The translations under genes were made by a program, and so were the position numbers. A DNA stretch of 64,000 nt from Episyrphus balteatus. Lineage: Eukaryota > Arthropoda > Insecta > Diptera > Syrphidae. The notes beneath the pieces were generated by a model. The model was not told the DNA's origin. It saw only the letters and a list, made by a program, of their open reading frames with translations, and ran no database searches. Positions 55,542-64,000 of this stretch are shown here, piece after piece. The stretch is taken from assembly GCF_945859705.1 (NCBI RefSeq), contig NC_079137.1:68966277-69030276 (forward strand). Reading direction: 5' to 3'. Position 1 is the stretch's first letter, and each line of letters starts with the position of its first letter.

Positions 55542-57444
55542 TTTTATAAGGGTAAAATAAGGTAGGTTTGTATGTCACGCCTGGAGCGCAAAATATCTTG
55601 CATTCCCTTAATTATTTTAGTTTATATTTAGATATATTAAAATTTTCTTAAATTCATAAATTAATTCTATTAATATTACTTTTACAAAATCAGGCTAGAT
55701 AAAAAAACTTTGCAAAAATAAAAAAAATTCAGACATACCTTAACTACATACATATTTCGGAAGCGTTTGTTTTAGAATGATTTTTTCTTCTTGTTTTTTC
55801 TTTGAAAAACCTTTTGAATAAAAAAAATGTATACCAACTTAATAAATATTCTATCCATAGCGAACAATCACCAACTCTTTTCCATGGTATATTAAGTTCA
55901 CTCACGTTTATCAAAAATAAAAAAATATCTGCGACTTTTTGAATAAAAATCTAAACGACAGCACTGACCTGGGGCAATATAGAATGATACTATAGTGTTG
56001 CTAGTGCCGGCTTTGTTATTATATTATTTTATATTGATTAAAAAAGAATTCCGTTGTTGTCGTGTTCTCATCCGAAGACGACGCAAATTCATTTAAAAAA
56101 ACAAGTTGTGCGCAGTTAAATTAATCGATTTTTGTCTGTTAAAAATATGCAAAGGAAAGTTCCGCAGGGTATAGAATTTAAATATTTTCGGGGGTGTAAA
56201 ATTATGTGTCTCTGTCTATATGTTTTTTGTTTCGGGTAATTCAAGTAAATGTAGAAGACTTAAGTTAAGGTGTTTTCTACATTTTATATTATTTCTGTTC
56301 AGGATGGCACAGACATTAAAATCGATTAAATCCTCATAAGAAATTTAAATAGAAGTGATAAAAATAATTGAAGAAGGTAAAGCCAGATTTCAAATTCTCA
56401 GATAAAAATATGCATCTTAACATTTTAGTTGGGCTAATTTTATTTTTCAAAATAAGTATCACAGAAAGGTAGCTTCTGAAGTAGTAATTTTGTTAATGAA
56501 AATATAAACACGTGTTTATTTTATCAAACTCATAATGAATCTTCATTTTTTGACAGGTTTATGATTATGAAAACCATAAAGCAAGTACTAAATTGCCTAC
56601 AAAAAACCTAATTTCAAAAAACATTTGCAGTCCAATTAATCTTGTCCACTATGCCTCAGAGGTAAATGAGGTATCTTTTTCTTTTAATTAACTTAACTTT
56701 TACAACTTTTTGCCTGGAAAAACTAACATATTATATTTCTTAGAAATTGTTAATTAAAATTACACTTTAAGTCTGAGATCATAAACATAATACCTAATTG
56801 TTTATTTCTGTAATATCTTTTTTGTAATAACATACCTACATCTTTGAGGTTTTTTGATGAATTCTTATTATGAATAACACACCACATTGAAAAATCTAAT
56901 CCGGCTTAGTGGTTTAAGTGGTAAAAATGATTAGAGTAACAAAAGTCATAAAAGAATCTTTTGAAACTTAAAAGAGATAGAATTATTGTTTTGTTGGGTA
57001 GATTTTGTTCTTTTTCTTGAAATATGATAACAAGTTTTGAGTTTTATTTTTTTTTTAGTTTTACTCATCAACTTGTTTTGGGGTCTCATAAATGAACAAT
57101 TTAAATTCAAAATTACGTCAGAATCATGTGATAGTGTTAAGTTAATGCATGAAATATGTTATGTTATTGGTTTTGGGACGTTTATTTTTTATAAAATAAA
57201 TTTTGTATTTTATAGTTTTAGTAATTTATACATTTAAACAGGATTTAAAACTATTTTTCATATACATATACTGAGAAAACAGAAAAGAAAACATATGTAT
57301 GTAGATAAAATTAATCTACATACTTCAAACTTAGTATCTAACTTGATGGTGTTTTTTGGGGACTCTTAAAATGATTCTTGGATTTTGGAACTCATATCAT
57401 TTTTATTCAAATTAAAATCGAAAGTTAAGGTTAATAATGACTTA
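55542..57444. other. gene-free AT-rich stretch
   Basis: No exon is recognised. Around 55990 on the - strand GCCCCAGGTCAGTGCTG looks donor-like, but it lacks an open frame before it that I can defend. Confidence 0.35.
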
Positions 57445-57851
57445 GGGCCAATTTTTCAATAGTCAGTTACTCATTTCCCAGATAGAGAAAAAATCAATTT
57501 TTCAACAGTCAGATATAGCTTATTCCTAGGACCAAAACATTTAATAGACAAATAAAACTATCTTCTACTTTCAGAGACAAATATGTACAAATATTTCTAA
57601 GGAAAAATCTCAACAAAAATAGTGTGTCAAAGCTGTTTTGAAGAACACAAGAAAACAAAAACAGTTATGAATAAAAATGACGTTTAATTTTGAATATTTT
57701 TGAATTTGACATTTTTTTTGTTATTCTCTAGAATAGTTAACTCATGGTTGATTGAAAAATTCAATGTTGTTTTCTGATTGTTTATGAGTCTAAAATCCTT
57801 ATTCGTCAGACAGTTAACTGACTGTTTATTAGAAAATTGAAAAATCGGGTC
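57445..57851. mobile_element. MITE with GGGCCAATTTTTCAAT termini
   Basis: The left end AGGGCCAATTTTTCAATAGT with CAGTTAC pairs with the reverse complement of the right end (GACCCGATTTTTCAATTTTC ... CAGTCAGTTAACTG). An internal AATCAATTTTTCAACAGTCAG (about 57490) repeats the terminus. About 407 bp, non-coding. Confidence 0.65.
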
Positions 57852-58230
57852 AAATACAAAGTAATTTGAACATCTTGTAATAGTTAATTTAAAATGTTAA
57901 AATCGAAATATTTTGGGTTAAAATATTGAAAAACACCTAAAACCAAGAGTTAAAAATTAACTCGACGTACCAAAAATTTAATTTTTCAAGAACAACATTT
58001 TTTTCTATAATTTAAAAATTAATTTTTTTTTTAATTTTATTTTTGATTTGCATTAAAACTTTCTTTTGGAGGTTAAACTGGTTTAAGAAGATGTGAAGGA
58101 ATTCATTTGTTTCCTTTTTATATCAACATTTCAAAATGTTTAAATAAAATATTTTAACAATCTAGCGACTTCGAACTTTATTCTGACAATTAATTCCTGT
58201 ATTTTAAATATGAATATAATTAGTCAATCA

Positions 58231-59383
58231 CACGGTTAAAAATTCTGGAGTATTTTTTAATATTTTTTGGGTTACATATAGGTCTACACCAGAAATGTAT
58301 TAAAATTTAATACATGACAAATATTAAAATTTTTTAGATAATACAAAATGTATTAAAATTTAATATAGCTGTATTAAGACATAATACAATTTATAATAGA
58401 ATTTAATACAAAATGTATTAAATTTCAAGTATTGCATATTAAAATTTAATCTTTTTATATTAATTTCTAATAAGAATTTTATTAAAAGTCAATACAAAAA
58501 TATTTCAATTCAATACCAAATGTACAAACTGTGGCATGTAAAATCTTACTGCCGATCAAAATTCATCTGCAATGTATGCATTTTGCTTCGAAAAAACACA
58601 AAGCGCCTTCAAATTAGTACGAATTAACAGTTTTGATTTAATTTTTTTTAGAAAAAGTGCCTCAAACAATGGATTTTTTTCTTTTTTTAAATGGCTGCTG
58701 GCGTCCACAGTACACATAAAAAGGTAATATATTCCGAAATGACATTGGTCGACAAATTGTCAAAACACGGAAAAAATCAATTTGGCGACCAATGTCAGCT
58801 ACCGTAATTATTTTAATTACCGACGAAAAACACACAAAAAAACAAAAAACCACGCACACCACTAATTTTTTAAAAATTATTCACCATTTTCCGCGAAGAA
58901 ACACGAAGAAAATTTGTTTATTTTTAATTTATAATTTTTTCAAATGACATTTTATAAATTAAAACAAAAAACAAAATTTCCTGTTAACTGCGATTGAAAT
59001 ATAAAAATTAAAGGCAGACCTGACACGTGTGCTGGCGTCATTTGATTAAAATTAAATATTCTTGTATTACAATTTAATACTATTTATATTAGTTTTTAAT
59101 AAATTTCTATTACATTTTAATACAATTATATTAAAATGTAATACAAAAATATTAAAATCTAATACAGTGGTATTAAAATTCAATACAAGATTAGAATTTA
59201 ACCCACGGAGGTTATTTTCTAATAATTTTTGTATTACAAAAAATAAACTTAGTACTTAAATATTGAAATTTAATACAAAAAAGATTAAAAATAATTTTAA
59301 TATTAAAATGTAATATTTTTTGTATTGAAAATTGCTTTAATACAAGAGCTGTATTAAAAAATACTCCAGAATTTTGAACCGTG
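58231..59383. mobile_element. TIR element made of an ATTAAAATTTAATAC motif array
   Basis: Terminal inverted repeats of about 31 bp (CACGGTTAAAAATTCTGGAG at 58231; CTCCAGAATTTTGAACCGTG at 59364-59383) enclose 1.15 kb. Both flanking thirds (about 58295-58520 and 59040-59350) consist of more than a dozen variants of the palindromic word GTATTAAAATTTAATAC. The central part has a separate hairpin (GACATTGGTCGACAAATTG at 58741, CAATTTGGCGACCAATGTC at about 58779). No transposase ORF is present. Confidence 0.85.
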
Positions 59384-62328
59384 CACCATTAGAAATGTTT
59401 TCTTAATACAGTATTGTAAATATAAAGTACCCTAATTCTTCTTATTTTTTGATCGAATAAATTTTGTGGGATGCAATACATATTATAAAGTAAAGTCCAA
59501 TAATGACTTAACTATTACGAGGTAATATTATCGTACAAAATTTATCCCCAGAAAGTATGATTTAATCTCTTAATCTAAAATAATTTCCTTTAATACGATT
59601 TTGCTTACTCAATTTTATTGTCATTATTTTCAATAACTATTTTGATTTCGATTAGTTAAAAAATAAATTAAAAAGTAGGTTATTGCGATAAACATTATGT
59701 TCGAGTGGCATCAAGGTTCTATTTACTGATTGGAAAACTATAAATTTGTACTATTGATAAAATCTATTTATAAATTCAAATGTCAATGAGACAGTAAATT
59801 CATTTTCGTCATTAATTCTATCCGTCCAGATGTTTGAATGTTAAAAGTCCAAATTCAATCGATTTATTACAATACCCAAATACAATTCAACTTAATTTTT
59901 TGTTTCTATATCTTAAAAATTTTATAATTGAAAGGTAGTCGATACATTCTACAAATATAAGTACATATTTATTTATTTTAAGTAAATCTATTAATTTTTT
60001 CCGACAGATTTTCTTACAATAAAGAAAAGCTCTTGAAAAAGAATAGGTCCAAAGACTTAGCCTTGAGGTACTCTTATGATACTATTTAATAAATGATATC
60101 TAAAACAAATAACTTGATAACAATACCATTGTTTTATAAAGACAAAACTAAGATTATGTCAGAAACAATAATAGAAGCTTATTTAAAAATGGGTAACAAC
60201 CCAGTTTAAAGGGGTTAACTTTATTAAAGACATTTTGGCGGTTTGCCACAAAATACAAAATGGTTTCGCCACAATAATAACATTATTATACTCGAGTAAT
60301 GGCAAAATCAATGTTTGTTTCAGTTGCCAACTTTTTTTTTAAGGCAGTAAACTATAGAAAATCATTTTTGTTCATGAAGAACACTTTTGATTCTGAGGTA
60401 ATCCAATTAAATATCTAACCATCTAACATTTAATAGAGAAAAAAACTTAATTTTCCAGTTGTTTCATTTTAATTACTATTTCCCATCCAAACAATCACAC
60501 ACAAAAAAAATCCAAACAAAACATGATTCACGGTTCAATAACTTCAGTATAAAACTGATTAACATCTTTTTTTCTCATCAAGATACATCAAGAGAGCTTG
60601 TAATTAATGTTTACGGATAAAAATAACAACAACTACAACACAAAAAAATAGCTACTCTCGGTTTCACAATTTGAATTTAATTGAATTAAATCTTCCAACA
60701 AGTCTCTGTTACACCTGGCCTAGACCAGATTCCGATTCAACCAAAGCTTAAGTTTTTCTTCCTTCAACTTAATTTGATAAGCTGCGTAGCTATCCATCTG
60801 TTCTTTGAATATACACAAGAAGCAAACACAAAGTTGTTTGTACCCTCAATCTTTTTAAACTCTTTTTAGTCGTAGAGCTCTTGGCTTGATCAAGTTTGAA
60901 GTTTTCATTTGGCTTAAAAGCGATGGTGATGGCTTGTCTGGGTTGTCGTGCCACTTTATATACACATTTCTAACAGTCTCAGTGGCAATAAGTAAAAGTT
61001 ACGCAACATGTTGTTTTTGCAGGCATGAAATTGCAACGCAAGATTACTCAATCCAAGCAACTGCAAAGGCATTTTATCTATATGGCAAAATGTATGTATA
61101 TTCAGGTTTTTCACACCAAGAAAAAAAAACAGAGAAAAACTTATAGACTATTTGACATGTTAAAATTTGAAGTTTCTATTAGATTAACATAATCATATCA
61201 TAAATGCTCCATTAGATCGATTTGAAGGCTTCGAATTCTATAAGAATCTAATTCTATTTCGTAATATTTTTTAGGAAATACATTTGATTTATATTTTGGG
61301 TGAAACACGATCATGTTTTGAGATGAATAAGATAATTTCTAAATTATAACGTTTTTGGTTGTAAAATGTTTGAGGTTATGTGAAAATTAATATAATAAAT
61401 ATATTCTAGTTAGAACTTTATTTTAATTTGTTAAAATGATAACAACCTTCGAAAAGAGTTGAAAATTTAATCAAAATTATTATAATTATCTTGAATAAAA
61501 ATCGCATAGTTTTAATATATTTTAAAGTTTCAAAGTGCGGAACAATAGCTTCTATATTTATTTCAGGTTAATTTGCATGACTCAGAGTAAAGAAGCTAGA
61601 TTTCTCCAAATAGCTAAATAGATTAGCAGTTAGATGAGTGTATCAGAGGTTTATATAGAGTAAAAGCTTCAAAAATCGACAGAGTACCTACTTATATCTT
61701 TAAAAATTCGGTCAGAAAAGTTTAGGGCCAGGAATTGGCCTACGCTTCATTAAAGGTGGCTATTTAAAAGGAGGGCAAATTGTTTTCAATGTTAGTGAAA
61801 AACAAGAACCGCATCCTTGTATATATAAACTATATATATACAAGGGCCGCATTAAAAAGAAGGACGGGATTTTTAAAAATTCTGCGAACTTTTTATCTTA
61901 AATCTCAAAAATTAATAAAGAAAAGAGAGGTCCAGACAAATTCAGTCATGATTTTTTATGATTGATATCGATGCTTATTTCACCCTCTACAGCACTTCGA
62001 AAGTCCACCAAAATCCACTTATTTGCTTTTTTTAACTTGAGTTTAAAGTTGGAAATTGAGGAGGATACACTGGTTTTTCAAGCTGAAAAATATAACACAT
62101 TATTTCAGGGGATTTTTTAATGCTAGATCGAATGAAACAACTTTTTTAAAATGTTGGTACACTAATAAAATTTAGCACTATGGTTATTGGAAAGTCTGTT
62201 ATGATTTTTCTCTTGACAAGGTCATTTTTGACTGAAATAGAATAATTTTGGAACAAGAACCATGTAAGGTGTACATGGAGATAAAATTGCACCAGGGATA
62301 ACTTTAACTACCTATATTTAATCATAAT
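59384..62328. other. gene-free AT-rich stretch
   Basis: No exon is supported. A 31 bp near-perfect palindrome, CCTTGTATATATAAACTATA to TATACAAGG, lies at about 61815-61845. The part 60690-61080 is somewhat GC-richer with mixed codon-like words, but every frame I tried breaks within about 90 codons. Confidence 0.4.
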
Positions 62329-62389
62329 ATAGTTAAATATACCAGAAAGTAGTTAAATATACCAGAAATATAGTTAAATATACCAGAAG
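62329..62389 (+). repeat. AGTTAAATATACCAGAAA tandem array
   Basis: Three units of about 19-21 bp (AGTTAAATATACCAGAAAGT and variants with an extra AT) lie head to tail. The reverse complement of the same unit lies at 34375-34427 in ABCG intron 3. A (GT)n run follows at about 62418-62431. Confidence 0.8.
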
Positions 62390-62465
62390 TCATTTTATAC
62401 CTGCGATACCTATTTTCTGTGTGTGTGTGTGAATATAGCTAATGCAATATTATTTTGAAATTTTA

Positions 62466-63376
62466 GTAGGGGAGAAGGGCGTACATTTGACACTTAGTTT
62501 TTAAAGGTCTGTATTTTCGAAAAATGTTAATTTTTTCCAATGTTTTGTATTTAATTTATTGACTATTCAAGATTATACTAACAGTAAATTTTTTTGTTTT
62601 ACCATATTACAACATTTAAAAAAATAATGTTTTCTAAAAAAAGTCATTTTTGACACATTTGACTTTAAAAGGGATACATTTGACAATGGTGGATTAAACC
62701 CCACATCGTGTGCATTATATTTTTAAAACTTTCAGCGAATCTTGCTTGGCTATTGTTTAATTAGAAAAAAAAAAAAAAAATTTGGTTTTAAACAATCTAC
62801 TAAACAATATAACGAAAAAAAAAATTTATTTTCTAAAAAGAAGAAGAAAAAACAAAAAACCATAAAATATTTCAAAAAATCTCTCCATTTAAATCTTAAT
62901 CAAAATTAATCGATGTCGATTAATTTTTAAATAATTTATTTAATATATAATTCCCCAAAATCAACGTAAAACTGTGCCCACATTGCAAAAGTCAAAGGTG
63001 CCCCGAAGGAGCCACAGAACTGTTTTTCTTTTTTTTTCAATAACTAATACTATTTTTTTACAAAGCTGGTTTTAATTTACTTAATTTTAAGCTTAGTGCT
63101 ATCAAAATATTGATTCACCATTAAAAAACTGTTTTATTAGGTTCAGAAATCGCTTACATACCGGTGGTCAAAAATTAGATCAGAAATACAGAAAACACGA
63201 AAACACGTGGTACTTCGCGAAAAGTTAATGAAAGACTGCGAAATTTCGCAAAATTTCTTTAAATCAAAATAAGCATCTTTCTTCATCCAAACTATTGTTA
63301 ATTAAGGGCACGATCATACCGAAAAACGCAAAGTCAAATGTGCCCCGGTGTCAAATGTACCCCCGCTTACCCTAGG
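62466..63376. mobile_element. TIR element with GTACATTTGACAC termini
   Basis: The left end GTAGGGGAGAAGGGCGTACA then TTTGACAC pairs imperfectly with the reverse complement of the right end (GTGTCAAATGTACCCCCGCT then TACCCTA). The words ACATTTGAC / GTCAAATGT recur at least six times, near both ends and internally (62654, 62680, 63332). About 910 bp, no transposase ORF. Confidence 0.7.
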
Positions 63377-64000
63377 CATATTTCTTTTGGCACGGCAATC
63401 AAGAATCAAAAAAGTTTATCCAAATATCAAATGCAAGTAAAGTATGTGTTTTTTTCGAGGAAAATGAAAAATTGAATTAAATATCTAAATATTGTTCTCC
63501 ATAGATTAAACTGACATTGCTTCAATATGCCCTTGAAAAATAGTTTTACAAAATTAATCTTTTGTCACCACTATGACCTACAAGAAACTGAAGGTATAGT
63601 TACGAAAAAAAAAACTAATGGCTCATGAAACTATACCTACAACAAAAGGGATCTAGGCCAGGTTAATCCAAAACATAGTTAATCTTCACGTCATAAATGT
63701 TTATACTTCAAATTTCCCAATTATTTTATGATGCAAATAAAAAAAAATTTCTAACCTTTAATGGTTTCTGGTTTTATATTTTTTGTTAGCTTACCTTTAA
63801 ATTACTAAAAATGGTTTACTCATCCTAAAATTAAAATAATAATAACAAGAAATATAAAAAAAATAAAAATAAAACCTTAATGACCGTATCCACTCAGTCA
63901 AATCTTCGTTTAACTTGTTTGTAATTTTTAATTTCAGATTAAAACAGGATTCATTCACTCTTGCTTATTAATAATTACGTGCAGAAACACAAAAACGTGG
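63377..64000. other. gene-free AT-rich stretch at the window edge
   Basis: No exon, RNA gene or bounded repeat is recognised. Confidence 0.4.

Noticed and set aside
60886..61146. 86-residue + strand ORF (FEVFIWLKSDGDGLSGLSCHF)
   Set aside because: Composition is not coding-like throughout, it starts in AT-rich sequence, matches no domain, and has no splice or promoter support.

Overview
This window reads as nuclear DNA of an insect, most likely a fly. It is very AT-rich, has short phase-conserved introns of about 60 bp next to multi-kilobase ones, CAAAATG-type start contexts, and is dense in inverted-repeat (MITE-like) elements. There are no bacterial-type operons, rRNA genes or CRISPR arrays, and I recognised no intact tRNA gene.

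Five protein-coding genes are well supported and a sixth is seen only as a last exon. In order: (1) the C-terminal third of an FBXL16-type F-box/LRR protein, + strand, last two coding exons at 11621-11816 and 16969-17266; (2) the atypical kinase RIOK1, - strand, two exons, 20354-23368; (3) RNA polymerase III subunit POLR3H/RPC8, + strand, three exons, 24601-25432; (4) an intronless BTB-BACK-Kelch protein, - strand, 28557-30290; (5) an ABCG half-transporter, - strand, eight coding exons, 32601-41960, whose first coding exon extends upstream to a 5'UTR splice acceptor near 42078; (6) a short GC-richer terminal coding exon, - strand, 51665-51751, of an unidentified gene lying to the right.

RIOK1 and POLR3H are head-to-head (starts 1.2 kb apart). 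FBXL16/RIOK1 and POLR3H/Kelch are convergent. RIOK1 (40S ribosome maturation) and POLR3H (Pol III transcription of tRNA and 5S RNA) are both growth-related housekeeping genes and could share regulation from the intervening 1.2 kb; that is inference. From memory, the Drosophila counterparts of FBXL16, RIOK1, POLR3H and an ABCG gene lie on the same chromosome arm, which would fit conserved synteny but must be checked.

The rest is intronic or intergenic and mostly made of repeats. The most striking is an almost perfect 1.36 kb palindrome (two 674 bp arms, 16 bp loop) inside the last FBXL16 intron, which would fold into a long double-stranded RNA hairpin when the gene is transcribed. A second, older palindrome of about 1.4 kb lies at 52507-53926. 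Other elements include a TCGTCGG-terminus MITE family with four candidate members, a piggyBac-type MITE with TTAA target duplications, a 1.15 kb element built from an ATTAAAATTTAATAC motif array, a 5'-truncated LINE, a roughly 202 bp triplicated tandem repeat in ABCG intron 1, and several repeat families shared between distant parts of the window.
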